64,000 nt of DNA from Xestospongia bergquistia (GCA_963965975.1 OZ014411.1:10981501-11045500), one strand, 5' to 3'. Counted from the first letter of the stretch, positions 1 through 13,007 are shown. Numbers and translations: made by a program. Notes: generated by a model not told the origin, from the letters alone.

Positions 1-954
1 ACATTTTTCTATATACTTTCAGTGTTGTTCTAAACTAAGCAATGAATACCTTCAAACAATCTAGTCCTGGATAACTGCTGAGTGCAGTCTTCCAATCTAT
101 TTCTCGTTTTTCTGATAGTAAAAAAATAAGAACTTCAGTGCATAAAGTTAGGTATATGATTTACCTCTAAATACTGTATTTCGAAAGATAATCCTTTTCC
201 CTCGCGATACGTACAGACTATCTATCATCGTTCATTCTAAAGAGTTATTACTACTGTATAAGTCATGCCGATCAAGAGAGCTGAAATCTGTATTGAACAT
301 AAGGAGGACTTTAAGAGATCTAATGTCTTTAGTGAGCTGCCCAAGCTGTGTCGCGTTGGAACAAATCAATAAGGTGTGGCTGATTCTTTAATTTGGATAC
401 AAAGAAATATCTTTGTTAAAGGATTAGAGCTAAATAACTATATTTGGCAGCAATAAAGAGACATGGCTTCGTTGAGAATTGAAGTAATTATGAATGTCGC
501 TGCATATAACTACCGCTGCTTTCTTTGGTTCATCAGATCTGATCGCAGTTAGTCAGATATCTCTCAAATTGACTTCAATTTTACTTGTTCATTTGATGAT
601 GTTCTCAGGTACAACCGCATGATTTATATAGCACCTACATTTCTGTTTGGTCTTAATTATATAGGATCCAGAGTAGCATCATCTTTCTCAAACAGTTATA
701 AATTATGTTAATGAACTTATACTAGCAAGCAATTGGAATGTTCCATTCAACATGTATTTCAAGAAAATGAAACACCAACTAACAATGGCAGATATAATGA
801 ATTGTTTTGATTCTTTTTTACAAGTCCTCTTCATGGATAGTCAAAAGAGCACCAACAAAAACAAATTTTACCAGAACAATTGAGACTAGTTGTATAAGAG
901 TTCAGTTATATTGTGTAACTTTACATTAATACTTTTCAATGATAAAAGATCCTG

Positions 955-1501
955 GTGACAATTGAACTAGCTATTTAGGGACATCTATGTTTGGTCACAT
1001 GTACAGAAGACTACTAGTGGAACAAAAGGATACTTATCAATATGTTTCTTTAATTGAGAATTTACAAAATGAAGAGGTCTATATATATGGAGGTAATATA
1101 ACTACATTTGTTTGTTATTAATATTATGAAAACATCTATACTCCATTGTGATATTAATAGAACACAATATGTCTTGTTTAGGAGCTTATATAACTTAGTA
1201 TTAATTTTTGGAAGTTTAATACTCTTAAAATACCCATTGTTATATTGTATCTAATAATTATAGGTAACAAAGACATATGACAAGAACAGATAACAAAGTT
1301 AATGATATCTGTGATGAGTCTTACTTCAAACAGCATCCATTATTTAGTGGAAATCATTTGTCCTTACAACTTATAATCTATTATAATGAACTTAAAGTGT
1401 GTATTCCTCTTGGTCATGGATGTGGAATGCACAAATTAGGTATAAATGAAATAATATACTCAGTCATACAGCATAATACAAAGAGTGAGGCTATTTTCTA
1501 A
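955..1501 (+). pseudogene. Relic of a transposon-type protein (copy 1)
   Basis: Two broken plus-strand reading stretches look like pieces of one protein. The first, near 985-1085, reads roughly as a segment containing DTYQYVSLIENLQ. The second, 1277-1501, contains a stretch with YYNELKVCIPLG followed by HKLG. From memory, a motif of the form YYDE-x-E-V-x-NPLGS-x-HKLG is common in long uncharacterised transposon-borne proteins of cnidarians, sponges and fish. The pieces are separated by non-coding sequence and stops, so this is a relic. A near-identical relic lies at about 50830-51345. Assignment to a named superfamily is not attempted. Confidence 0.4.
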
Positions 1502-2611
1502 TGGGGATTACTCCAGTCAATAACATAATTAATTCAACTAAATAACAGTGACAGTCAATGCCTGTGACTCTATCATATCACACTAGATCAGTTTTACTAT
1601 ACTCTCAGTGACTTGGACCCAGAGCATCAGTCTTAAATTAATTGGATTTGAAAGTGTTTTAAAATGTCTTATCACTGATGTAAATAAACTAACTGAAATA
1701 AGTCACTTTATTTAGTAATGATTAAACGATGTGGTATTTCCATATTAATAGGTGTAAATATTATTATCCATGGTAACCTATCCTTGCGAGATGAACAGTG
1801 GTCACTATAGTAGCAGACACACTAGCTGTTCATCAAAATGAAAGGTCTAAAGTGTGGCCTTCTTGTTGTGTAAATGCAAATTGTGGTTAGTGACTAAGTC
1901 TGAAAAAGGTAATTATTATAGCAACAGTTATTTAAGTACTTAAATTACTTTCATGCACTTAGCTATAATTATTAATGATTTATATGTTTGATCAAAAATA
2001 TTAACTACACAGTAATAGTTTTATTTATAGTATGCAGCTTCTATAAAGACTAGCACATATTTAAACTACAGTAAGACAAAACCTAATGAGTCATTATACC
2101 AAGTTACTTTTAAAAGATCATAAATATGCAATTTACTTTAATTATGTAGTTTAGTGAGAGATTTCATATTCTGAACACCACACTTATGATTATCATTGCT
2201 CATTGTTGAGTGGACCATTGGGTAACCAAGACTCAGTAACTTATGTTATATTTGGAAATCCTTTAAATGACCTTTGGTACTTTTATATTGCAAATGTTGA
2301 TTTATTATAGAGAGATAATACAGAAGAAATAGGAAATGGAATGACTGTTCTCAGCTTCCATACTATTACTAGGATATAAATTGCAATACTGGCATTTACA
2401 CCTTATAACTGTGTATTGTAGCTCTTGTGAGTGTAAATTTGAAACTGTTTTAAAATTGAAGAAAAAACTACTTACACAGAAAGTAAGTTTAGAACTTCAA
2501 TAGTGATGACATAATACATATACAATATAATAAACTGTATATATATATAATAACTATGAGTTACTTTAGAATTACAAACTATTGTCCATCACAATCTCTA
2601 TGACAGCAGGT

Positions 2612-2815
2612 CTATAGTCCAAACACATAGTACTGGATCATCAATAGAAGTGAGTGGAAAGGTTTTAGGTATGCAATGTCATAAATAAAGTAAAAACCCA
2701 CCATGTAGATCAAGGGACTCTCAAAAGAATTCAGTTCACAGATAGCTTCTTCCTCTAATATGATATGGGAAGAGGTCTCTTCAACAGGTGTGATCATGTA
2801 TGAATCATTGAACAA
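2612..2815 (-). other. Conserved open stretch, possible exon
   Basis: An open minus-strand frame containing ITPVEETSSHIILEEE ends at a possible donor (ATG|GTGGGT). The same frame is kept at about 56755-56960 in copy 2, with a few substitutions. No acceptor or partner exon could be fixed, and conservation between two recent copies is weak evidence of coding. It lies downstream, on the same strand, of the two-exon gene at 57928-58417 and its broken twin. Confidence 0.2.
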
Positions 2816-3786
2816 AAATTAAGCATGTTGAGAGTAGTTCAATATATATAGTTATTAGCTTATCCTTTATACTTTGATCAGAAAATATTCAAAGTAACTA
2901 GTCTTGAGGTTCAAGTCCCGCTTACTGAATGACTAATATATATTACAGTTGGCTTATTATTCATGATAATAGACAACACTATCTACAGTTAACATTACCT
3001 TCATAAACTGTACTAGTCTCCTCAAGGCAGATTTTAGGGATCAACAGTTCATATAATAACTAAAAGCTATAAGAACATTATATCATACAACATTAATTTA
3101 ATAATAAAATACCTTAATTAATTCACAAGTTCTTTTGTTTCCTTGTCATCAAAAGTGGAGAAAAGTTGTTTCAATTTTTTTGGCCATGAGTGAATGGATG
3201 TTGATCCTTCATCCAACAGCTCTAAATTCCATCCCAAACATGCATGAATAGAGAGAAATTAACAGATGTAAATAATGATAATGATATTAACAAGTTTCAT
3301 TAACAACTCACTATTTTCCAAAACTCCAATGATGTGTATTGCTAAAGGATTTCCAAAACTAGAGGTTCAAATCCTGTCATCTATTTCCTGTCTAGAAAAT
3401 GTTCAAAGACTATCATCATCTTAGATCATCAACACATGCACTTGTGTCACTTCAAAGACATTTGAAAGTCTTTTGCATTTTGGATACAGAATCTTATATT
3501 AGGAGCAGATAGATGACATAGAAGCTTGACTTCATCCAATAGCTCTGTTATCCAAGCAAACTGAACAATTAAGAAATTCTTCATAACAAACTTACACAAT
3601 GAATAATACTTACATACACAGTAAAACCAATTTCATATTTTAATGTTTAGATATGTTTTAATCAGTTTATGACATACAGTATTGTATTGATCACTTGAAG
3701 AGTTTCTTGTATGTACCATTACCAAATTGATGTCAAGACTACTGTTTTCCTATTAATGATAATGTTATAATATTATCATAACATTA

Positions 3787-4060
3787 TTAACAAAAACAAC
3801 AACAGATCAATTTATTGACCTTCTCAATGGATCTTGCACTATCTATAATCATTTTCAGCTTGACACAATTAGGTATTTTCTCAGCAACTTCTTTGAGCTG
3901 TTTATCACTCATTGTAGGTCGTCCAAAATTTTTGAGGGATTCCTTTGAATAATAGAAACACAAATGGTCCATCAGCTGACAAATCTCCAACGCAACACTA
4001 CTCTCGAATCAGTGCAGTTGATGCAGTTGCAAAATTGTTATTGCGCATGCGTGTAAGTTG
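3787..4060 (-). pseudogene. Broken copy of the two-exon gene at 57928-58417
   Basis: Exon 1 is recognisable and nearly identical to the copy 2 gene. A 9-bp duplication and a C-to-G change create an in-frame TGA about 18 codons after the ATG. The second exon is almost entirely deleted: only its first few codons remain, near 3735-3750, before the break. The same GCGCATGCG motif near the start is retained at 4042-4051. Both lesions are absent from the second copy, so copy 1 is the damaged one. Confidence 0.6.
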
Positions 4061-4771
4061 GGCATTATTAAGAAATTAGAACTTATGCTAGAAGTGTCAG
4101 TCTACCTACTCTACTTGTTTAACTGTTAATCTTCATGTAATTGATTAAATATACCCGAGAGGTCCATGCACACAGACCTGGAATCTTTATCACCTGTTGT
4201 CAAAGTTTACAGAAACTATGTATATGACTTATAGAATCTGAGTATGTCCTTCCATAGATAGTAGATACTCTACTATCTATGGTCCTTCATTCTGTTTGTC
4301 TCCAATCTTTAAAGACAAACTGCAGATGACCCTGACCACTGGTTGCATTCTGAAACTGACTCATTCCATAAAGCTGACATGACCTTATCCACTTATGTCT
4401 TAAAGAAAAGGCTATTGCTACAAAGATTTTTAAAATCTAAAAGGTGTACAAAACAACTTCTTAAGATGTAACTGTTTTTATGAAAGTTACTTATAGAACT
4501 ACATAATAAATTGAAGTCCATCACAGATTTGCCTTAAGGTATTAATAGAACTGATATGATGGTGGCCATTTGTCTTTATATGCTCTTGTTACTTACTAGC
4601 TTTCTGCTAGTTTCTATTAGAGTTATAAACTGACCCATTTCCTCAGTCTAACACTCAGTACTTTACCTCTTGGTTTTCTGTTGGTTGGCAGAAACATTGT
4701 GTTTCTTCTTGTTCACCTTGCCACCAAAGATCTAACCTAAGACTAATCATTGTCATTTCTCTATCACTTAC

Positions 4772-5450
4772 TAAACTGGATATCATATCTAATACTTTTG
4801 ACCTTAAGCAAATTGTTAATGCTCTCACTCATATACAACATCCACTATTAATCTTTTTTTTCATTTAATGTTGATAATTCTTCCTGCAGTATTCTTCCTC
4901 CTGTCTCTTCTTCAGACCATTTTCTCTTCTCATTTCTCTTCCCATGGAATCTGTTAACAGTCCTCCCCTTCCTCTCCTCGCAAAACCTGGCTGTATCACC
5001 TCTCTGACTTTGAACTTCTTCATTCCCTTCAGAATTGCACAATCTCTCTACTTTCCCTCCTGAGTAAGATTCTGGAACATCACATCTTTAATTATCTGTA
5101 CAGCTTTTCTTCCATTCTTAGCATTCCTACTAATTGTCAGGTTTTTTTTTCTGACTTGGATTCTCAACTAAAACAACTCTACTATCTATTGTATATTCTT
5201 AGTTTTCTTTATCGGATCTCAAAAAAGCAGTCTGTGCTGTCAAGTCATCTCTGGTGTGCCCCAACAATCTATTCTTGTGCCTCTCTTATTCATCATTTAT
5301 ATAAATGTCCTTACCAAGCCCAAACTACCTCTCCTCTCTTCAGCCATCTTCACCCTTTATGCTAATGACATTTTTCTATCTCAAGAATTGTCTTCTCTAA
5401 TTTCAATGTCCACTGTTCAATCCAACATCAATCTCACTACATCATAGATT
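4772..5450 (+). pseudogene. Non-LTR retrotransposon remnant (EN end and RT), copy 1
   Basis: Fragments of a non-LTR polyprotein appear in order on the plus strand with stops and frameshifts. First comes an endonuclease C-terminal-like stretch (NTFDLKQIVN then LTHIQH, about 4785-4850). Next is an RT lead-in (SLLSKILEHHIFNYLY, about 5055-5105). Then comes QQSILVPLLFIIYINVL near 5260-5310, matching the GVPQGSxLGPLLFxIYIND motif of reverse transcriptases. Last is a degenerate YADD box (LYANDIFL) near 5355-5380. The elements resemble the CR1/L2 group. The 5' part carried by copy 2 (2A and PHD-like finger) is missing here. Confidence 0.7.
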
Positions 5451-7340
5451 AGCTTTGTCATCTTCCTGTCTCTTACATCCATCACAAGTAAAAGGAGATG
5501 TTGTTACATGAAAGACAAAGATAAAGGGTTTCTTTGAAGACCCCCATCTTATGACTACAACTTTACACTCTCCCACCAACCCAAGAAATGTTGTTATGAT
5601 CAGACAAAGAGGTAAGAATAGGATATGTAGGAATATAGAGAGATAGTGAGAGCTAGGGATGAATGGTTAGGATGACCAAATAAATAGACTGATTGAATAG
5701 AATTAGTCCAAGCCCAATAGAACTAAACAATTTTAAAACTTACAAGCTATCACTATGAAGTAAGTATGAGTCAGAGGTATATTAGGTTTACTGACTTCTA
5801 AATTATGTATTGTTCATTTGATCCATGACTCTAGCCAATTTAACAAATCTATAACAACACATGTTGAAGGAACTAGTGAGTAACTAAGAAAGTCCAGCAA
5901 GTACCTAAAATATAGTTATATCTGACCAATCAGATTGCTTGATTTAATAATTAGAAGTATGTACAATCTAATAGACATCTAGTGAGTTTAAGAATGAGAC
6001 TTGCTAAGACAAAAGTATATCTCTATATATTCAGTATAATGTACTGTACTTGGAGGGATTCATACTGAGGGCGGAGCCCTGGGATATCCCCCCCCCCAGG
6101 ATTTTCCATATATATTTTTTTATTTTTATAATTATTTAAGTTAAAGTTCAATGCGCATATTTTTTTTTGGAAAATATCCATTATTGCATTAAAGTCAACA
6201 TCTTTTAATGAAGGTCCTTCTATTACAACCTTCATTAAATGTTCAAGATTTGAATCATATAATCAACTACGTAGACATGTAATACAATAAGAGTTAATTT
6301 TCTAAAGAAAGAACAACAAAATACAGCATGATGCATACAGTACAATACTGCATGGTACATAAGAGAAGCATTGACCAAAAAAGTTCAAATCCTGTATGAA
6401 CCCCAACTTGTATTTATATTACATGTATAATGTGTAATAATTAATATAATAGACTAGATAATGTAATGATGTACTTGTATACAGGAGATAACCTATTGAT
6501 ATAAATATAAACTACACTATTTGGCTCTTGTTAAAAATGGAAATTGGTCCAAATTAAATAGAAACTAACATTAATTGTATTATATTATACTTTGTATTCA
6601 AACAGGTCTTTAGGAGATCAGTAATATACAAGAGAAACAAATCTGTGATGATATGGACAAACATAGATTTAAACAAGATGAAAGAGATTAGCAAACTATA
6701 TTTCCTTCTCATTCAAGTTTTAAATCATCTTGAGGTAAATAAATGACTACCTGTAACAGATCCCTCAATGCTAGCTACCTTTCTCTTACAGTACATGTCA
6801 ATTTATTATAGAATACCATCTTTTAAAGTCTTGAACTTATATTGTCTTTGATTGTCTCAAACTTCACTGCACCTTAAATTGCAAATGCAGATTTTTGAGC
6901 CACATCCACTCTAATTATTCAACTTATGGCTGTGTGTATGTGTAACTGTCTTTATACAGAGTTAAAGGACTCAGTTATATTATCATTTCTAATTTAGACA
7001 TTGTATCAATTTTATACAATTTTTAGAAGAGAAGCGTATTAAAGATTAAGCCTACTATTGAAGCTTTGTCAAATTTGTTTTTTCTTGCTTTGTATGACTG
7101 ATTCCAACTGTACAACACCCACACATGTCTTATAAACATTCATAGTAAGTGCAAACAGTCTGTTTGGAAGTTAAAGTGTCCAACTAGTCCTTAGGAAGTA
7201 GCACCTGCTATTGAGTCAAGCCTTAAAACTGTACATTTTGTAATCTGACATGAGGTCTATGATAAAGGTTCCTTTCAGTGGTTTAATTTTCACCTAAGTA
7301 ATGCCTCTTGGGAGATTTTGTGGTAGATATTTACTAAATA

Positions 7341-7397
7341 CAGGTATTGAACTCTTGACCATATATAAACACCACTCTACCAACTGAGCTACTTTCA
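7341..7397 (-). repeat. tRNA-derived SINE head, copy 1
   Basis: On the minus strand the sequence begins GTAGCTCAGTTGGTAGAG, a textbook tRNA D-arm/A-box. A degenerate B-box (GGTCAAGAGTTCAATACC) follows about 35 nt later. No acceptor stem can be formed from the flanks, so this is not a tRNA gene but a tRNA-derived promoter of a SINE. The same unit is at about 62645-62704 in copy 2. Confidence 0.55.
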
Positions 7398-7844
7398 TCC
7401 TAAAACCCAACTCTTAGCATACAATAATACTTTTATTTTATTTATAGTGATAAAAGGAAAAATATCCATAAAAATATAATTCATCTTGTTTTGTAGTTTG
7501 TGGTTGGCATATCTGACTCCAACTTTTTCTCATAAGATTAGAAAAAGTTAGAGAAGAACAGACACTATCAATTTCATTGGAAGTATGTATTTATACATTG
7601 TCTTAACAGCTCTGAGCTAAGTATATTTAATGATATTGATAGTGTAAACTTCAAAGAAGACTTAATGTTAGGGTGTGAATCAATAACATTATATTGCATT
7701 GTGTGGTTAGAGACCACTGTCAAAATATCACACCCAGAAGGTTACAAGTTGTTGGGTCAGCTGTCTTTGTGTCTTTAGTATACTATAATTCAGCTTACTT
7801 TGTGTTGTTGAGATGTTCTTATTAACTTTAGGGAATTGTGTACT

Positions 7845-7922
7845 ACAATAGTACAATAGCCATAGTATTGTAGTACAACAGTACAATATAGTACAATAGT
7901 ACAATGTAGTACTATAGTTTAA
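7845..7922. repeat. Short GTACAATAGT-type simple repeat
   Basis: Irregular tandem copies of GTACAATA/GTAGTACA units forming several small self-complementary blocks. A nearly identical stretch is at about 63138-63216 in copy 2. Confidence 0.7.
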
Positions 7923-8403
7923 CGATAGGTATGAGTGGTCAAAATCTTTTTACCACCTTATGTGGTTTCCTCTGTCATATTAATGTTCAAAAGTCTCCAC
8001 TGCTAATTTTAATTAAGTTGATCCATCTAATGTCTACTTACATTATGTGATGGATTGTGAACATTGCTTCTTTTGGTGGTAATGATTATCATAATTATTG
8101 TCCATCCCTTCATGCTAAGCATTTTAATGTGAGGTATCTAGTCTGAACAGTGTAGCAAAATGTCACCTTAGTTTTTATGTGTGTGTAGTTTGATCATATT
8201 TATGAATGTAATTGTTATTCTAAATGATGTGTACAAGATGTCAAGCAGTGTAAGATCAAAGACTAAAGCTAGAAATACAATAATTATACTACATATACTA
8301 GAGCTTACTTTATCTTGGATAGACTAAAGAAAGAGATCAAAGTTACATTTTTCATTAAATCTAGATAATCACTTAGTCTCTATCCAAGTTTTCTGAGAAA
8401 GAA

Positions 8404-9420
8404 AGGAACACCTGGTAACTACTGCTTGTGTATAATGACATCATAATTACATCATTTTAAAGAAAATAATAAAACAGTAGGCTGGGTTTATGTTAATGAT
8501 GTTTTATTCATTGCACAAGATTGTTGTTTGTTAAGAGATTTACTACAAGCAATAACAGCAATGCATTTGTTCAATACACTTGAGATCAATAACGAGTAAG
8601 CTTCATAATTAAAACAGCTCTTGTAAGTGTCAACAAGACCTAGCTTGAGATCCATCATGAATGGGAGGACTTGGAAACACATTCTTTTTCTCGTATGTAG
8701 TTGCAGTGGACAAGAGCTACTCTTTTTAAAGAGATACATTTGGTATTCGTAGCTGCTTTTGTGTGTAGAGTAGAACTATCTAAAAAAATCTATTTGGCTT
8801 AAATTACCTATTTTATTGCCTTTTAAGCGATATTTATAATTAATTTTAAGATTAAAAACATTGATTGCCCAGTAATTGTAATTATATAATATACATGTAT
8901 GTTGTTTATGACCATGATATGATCAATATAATAATATGATGATTATTGATTGTCACAGTTATTCTCTGTCCCTTAATACCAAGCATCTTAATGTGAGGTA
9001 ACTACTGAACAGTGCAGCAAAATCTCACCTTAGTTTCTTAGGAACACCTGGTAACTACTGCTTGTGTATGTACGTAATTATTATAATTTATGCAATATAA
9101 TGACATCATAATTACATCATTTTAAAGAACATAATGAAACAGTAACCTATGTTTATATTGATAACGTTCTATTCACTGCACAAGTTTGTTGTTTGTTTAG
9201 ACATTTAGTAGAAGCAATAACAGCAATACACTTGTTCAGTAATGATTAAGCTTCCAGAATAAAACATCTCTTGTAAGTGCTAACAAGACCTAGTTTGTGA
9301 TTTATTGTGAATTAGAGGACTTGGAAACACGAATTCTTTCGTGTCATAAGTAGCTTCAATGGACAAGAGCTACTCTTTTTTAAGAGATAGATTTGGTCTT
9401 CCTAACTGCTTTTGTGTGTA
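8404..9420 (+). repeat. Local direct duplication of about 640 bp
   Basis: The segment beginning GGAACACCTGGTAACTACTG at 8404 recurs at 9041. Similarity runs on for more than 300 bp, with a shared TGACATCATAATTACATCAT and a CTTGGAAACAC stretch. The lead-in with CATTTTAATGTGAGGTA near 8120 is echoed near 8985. The block is present in copy 1 of the segmental duplication but absent from copy 2. No coding content is supported. Confidence 0.75.
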
Positions 9421-9628
9421 GAGTAGAGCTATAGAGAACTTACTATCAGCACTACAGGTAGCCATTGCAGATCGTTGAACATTGTGGTAAAAGGAATTTT
9501 TATGTTGACGGCGGATTCCTAGAGTATACCATTTTCCAAGAAATCTGTGGAGACTATGTGTGCACAAGCAGTAACTCAATTTAATAATTATACACTTTAT
9601 AATACTTTATATTATTTCATGTTTATAG

Positions 9629-10830
9629 ATGAGTGATGTTGAGTTAGGTGGAGCAACTGTGTTCCCTCTAGTTGGAGCAAGAATTTCTACTGAAAAGGTA
9701 TAAGATACATTTAATATAATATATAGTAATATAATGTAATATTACTAATAATAATGAATGGAATACTCTTTTGTATTATTTTAGGGCTCAGCAGCTTACT
9801 GGTGGAATCTTAAAAAATCTGGTGATGGAAAAATCAGCTTGTCCAGTGCTAGTGGGATCAAAATGGGGTATGTCAATGTAATATAATAATATATATTAAC
9901 ATTTAAAGTGCTGTGATTCCTCAAAATATTTGCCTTAATAGGTACTTACAAAATAACCTTAAAGACAAATTAAAGTGGTTATTTAAATGGAATACCTTCT
10001 CATCCATATATATTAAGGAGGGCCTTACCATTTGATTAACTAGCAACTTTAAAGTGTGCTTTAGGATTGATTTGTTATGGGTTCCAAGCATACATAGATA
10101 TTTAAAAGAAAGGATAGCTGTCTTTTTGCCTGGCTCCTCTAGTCTTCTGTTCTAAGATCTAGTATACATGTTGTTGTAGTGTCTGTTGAAATAAGAATAC
10201 TTTTTAAAATTTACTTTCAGCTGAACAAATAAAGGGACCTTCCTCGTATATATAAGAAAATAATTATTTGTTTTTGAAATAGTATGGTCTTTTACAGAAA
10301 CTACAATATGTTTTTATTGTGAATAAAACCAATAGACAAACACTGTGTAAATATTACCTGAATAATATTATAGTCGTGTCAAAATTAGAATTGTTGAATA
10401 TCTTTTGTGATATAAATCATTGTGTAATGAGAACATAGTGTTCACAGTATTCATTTTAAAATCATGAACACTGACACTAAGAAATTTATTATAGAATAAT
10501 TATTATAGTCATTAGAATTGTTGAATATCTTTTGTGATCTAAATCATTGTGTAATCACAACATAGTGTTTACAGTATTCATTTCAAAATCATCACTGGAT
10601 ATTGGCACTAAGATAATATATTCCAAATGAAATGAGATATTTTATAGCACATATGGAAAGACCAAGTTTACCATACCTACATGTATAATCAATAATTATG
10701 TTATTATATACAATATATTTATTTTAGCAGTATTGTTATGTTGTCATTATCTCTTGTAGTTTATAACAAATGGATCCATGAGAGAGGACAAGAATTTAGA
10801 TATCCAAGTGGACTCGGTCGTGATGAGTAG
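9629..10830 (+). pseudogene. Prolyl 4-hydroxylase alpha-type C-terminal fragment
   Basis: Three exons match the C-terminal catalytic end of procollagen/transmembrane prolyl 4-hydroxylases, 2-oxoglutarate and Fe(II) dependent enzymes. Exon 9629-9697 reads MSDVELGGATVFP, exon 9785-9867 has SAAYWWNLKKSGDG, and exon 10760-10830 has NKWIHERGQEFRYPSG and a stop. In the family, the segment after the second exon's Ser-Gly-Asp carries the third iron ligand, in a RHAACPVLVG-type motif. Here it reads LSSASGIKMG, with no histidine. The exons sum to 223 nt, so exon 2 and exon 3 do not join in frame with the obvious splice sites. No upstream exons (His-x-Asp) are in the window. It is most likely a truncated, dead duplicate. 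The fragment lies in the segment missing from copy 2. Confidence 0.7.
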
Positions 10831-11214
10831 TAAAGATTTAACTGATATTTTTAATGTTATGATGTAACATTCATTAATTTCTCTAATGTTTTAATGTTGT
10901 TATTCAAATTTTTTGATTTCATTCTTAAACCTCATTTCTTTACATATTGAGTCAAACTAACTTGTCGTTGAATGTTTATTGTACTAGAATAGGTTTCTTC
11001 AATTGCACAATATTACTTACCTCTACCGAGCAGAAACATATTTTTGAAGCATTCTATTAAACTTATTGTTGAAATATCACAACAAAAAATTAGAGCCACC
11101 TACACATTCATTTATTTTTATATATATACTGCAGATTTTGTCTTCATGCTCTTGTGGGACGAACGTATTAACGATACTTATGAATTTGATTACCAATATC
11201 AACGCGCTTACTTC

Positions 11215-11356
11215 CTCGAGTCTTAAACCCAACCTACCTTCTGAGTCTCCACTTCCCACCAACTCTCCAACCATCTTGCCCTCTATCTCCTCCTTTTCAA
11301 CCCAATCCCCTATTACCTCCTCAACATTCGATTTTTCCATCCAATGCCCCTAACTT
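11215..11356 (+). other. C-rich Ser/Thr/Pro-coding patch
   Basis: A pyrimidine-rich strand bias makes a short open stretch rich in Ser, Thr, Pro and Leu, followed by another short open frame to 11548. The composition resembles the Thr/Ser/Pro linker of the retrotransposon fragment at 59590-60165, so it may be a small fragment of a related element. No motif confirms this. Confidence 0.25.
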
Positions 11357-11559
11357 GCAAGCTTGTCACTCTCCACTTCACTTGGTGACAACTTTTGGAT
11401 CAATTATTTGGACTTATACACTAAAAATGTTGCTAGGTTAGTTAAATCATCTTCAGTGTGTTCTGGTGCCATTAAGATATCCATAATTTTTAGACTACCA
11501 TTATCAATTCAAGCTACTGTATATCCTAATGCCTCCATTACTCCTTAAATACACTTATA

Positions 11560-12900
11560 TTATGCACATGTCAAGATTGATTCTTGAATGAGCTTGTGCA
11601 AATATATAATTAGTCTCAGACATACATGTATATGTACATGTATGTAACTGTCATTGTTATATTTTTAACAGATTTGGACTACTAAGACAACACTGGACCA
11701 TATGTTTTAGAAGCAAACTGACCCTACACCATCACTAACTTCATTACTATCATAAGATGAATAAGTTTGAGTGTTGTTCTGGAACATTCCAATATTGTTC
11801 CAGGTGACACCATATTTTCTCTTTGCTAAAAGTATTTATTGTTTCATCCCATTCATTTAGGCAATATTGTGTCCTCTATCATTGCTTTACTAGACTTAGC
11901 AGAGTGTTCAAATGACACTTCAAGGTTATTATAATTTTACTGTTTATATATTTAATATCATGTAAATTATACTGCATGTAACGAGATTGATGAATCCTGT
12001 GTTTATGAAGCTGTTTGATATAATTATTTATCATTAGTTGTTTAAACATATTAGAATTTGATTGTCATATCATTGTTTTGTTGTTAAAATATCCTCAGTG
12101 AAATCTACAATCAAGTCCAGACATTTTTTTCATATCTACCTCATCAGATTAGAAAATAATTGTTTTTATATCTTTCCAAATCATCACTTCACTTGTTTTT
12201 TTCCATAATTTATTTTCTTATACTTTATTGAAATAGGACAAGTACTATTATTAAAATGACAATATATGTTATTAATGTTGTTATAATACATATTAATTGA
12301 TTTTGTTTTAACTGCATGTACTTTCCTAAATGTCACCTAGTGTGCTAACTGGTTTGTTAGTCTAACAAAGTTATTAACCTTTCATAGTGGATTTTAACAT
12401 ACATAGTGATCATTATGACATGTTGTATTTGTTAGAAGGTCATCTAATTCTCCCTTTACGTCTAAGTAAAGGGAGAATTGTTTCAAGTACAGGTGCTGAT
12501 AGGAACTTGACAAATTAATTAAGTACTTTACAGCTGTTTTCTAATTTCCTTCAACTCTGCTATATATATATATAGTGGTAGAGAAAGTTAATCTCTTTTA
12601 AAGTGAAAGATGAGACCTTGCTACTTACAAGAATGTTTGTATAACCTGCTGTTTCATTTAAAACAACCTTTTCTTCTCTTAAAATAATCAAAATGATATC
12701 CATGCTGTTAAAGGAAACCTTACTAATTTAATTTTAAACTTTCATAGTGATAATGAGATTATAAGATTAATTAATAACTGAAAATAATTTTGAATTATTT
12801 TAGATAACGAATAATAAAGTGTTTAAACTGGAAATGAATATCAAACATTAAAACGTACACATACACAAATTTTTAATCTCTTTTGCTTTTCTTGTTATCA
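11560..12900. other. Non-coding stretch with one hairpin
   Basis: No supported exon. Contents are AT-rich unique-looking sequence, a short TA run near 12560 and the perfect hairpin listed at 12446-12479. Confidence 0.5.
12446..12479. repeat. Perfect 14-bp hairpin, 6-nt loop
   Basis: AATTCTCCCTTTAC and GTAAAGGGAGAATT are exact reverse complements separated by GTCTAA. The stem contains a GGGAG block, unusual in this AT-rich background. No flanking terminal repeats or poly-T tail were seen, so its role is unknown. Confidence 0.8.
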
Positions 12901-12910
12901 ATGATAGAGT

Positions 12911-13007
12911 CAGAGTCAGCTGGTTTCTTAGGAATTAGTTGTTTTGTACAGCTCTGTTTTATGATGACTTGGAACATTAATAACAGAAGTTGTAATCAAA
13001 GAAATTA
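12911..13007. repeat. Block shared with 32640-32732
   Basis: About 95 bp, starting at AGTCAGCTGG and running through AACATTAATAACAGAAGTTGTAAT, recur upstream of the Death/ZU5 gene at 32640-32732. Here the block covers the last codons, the stop and the 3' flank of the gene ending at 12977. A small piece of that gene's end has therefore been copied elsewhere, or the gene acquired its end from a repeat. Confidence 0.7.

Larger units (their letters stand above)
1..8412 (+). repeat. Segmental duplication, copy 1
   Basis: This block recurs in the same orientation at 49858-63727, with only scattered substitutions over kilobases. A further short match joins 10105-10385 to 63733-64000. Differences are mostly whole insertions or deletions: copy 1 lacks the DNA transposon, lacks the 2A/PHD retrotransposon segment and lacks about 185 bp of a small gene. 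It has extra reverse transcriptase sequence near 5330-5430 and the whole 8412-10105 segment. The left edge cannot be seen because the match already exists at base 1. It may be a true tandem duplication with a unit near 50 kb, or two haplotypes of one locus placed in series by assembly. Confidence 0.93.

Noticed and set aside
4848-5042. Minus-strand open frame rich in Glu, Arg and Lys, repeated at 60248-60442
   Set aside because: It is the complement of the retrotransposon fragment, whose plus strand carries recognisable endonuclease and RT motifs.
7341-7397. tRNA gene
   Set aside because: A- and B-box are present, but no acceptor or anticodon stem closes and the flanks are repeat sequence; called a SINE head instead.
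11044-11353. Overlapping open frames on both strands
   Set aside because: No motif, no splice context and strongly biased composition; kept only as a low-complexity patch.
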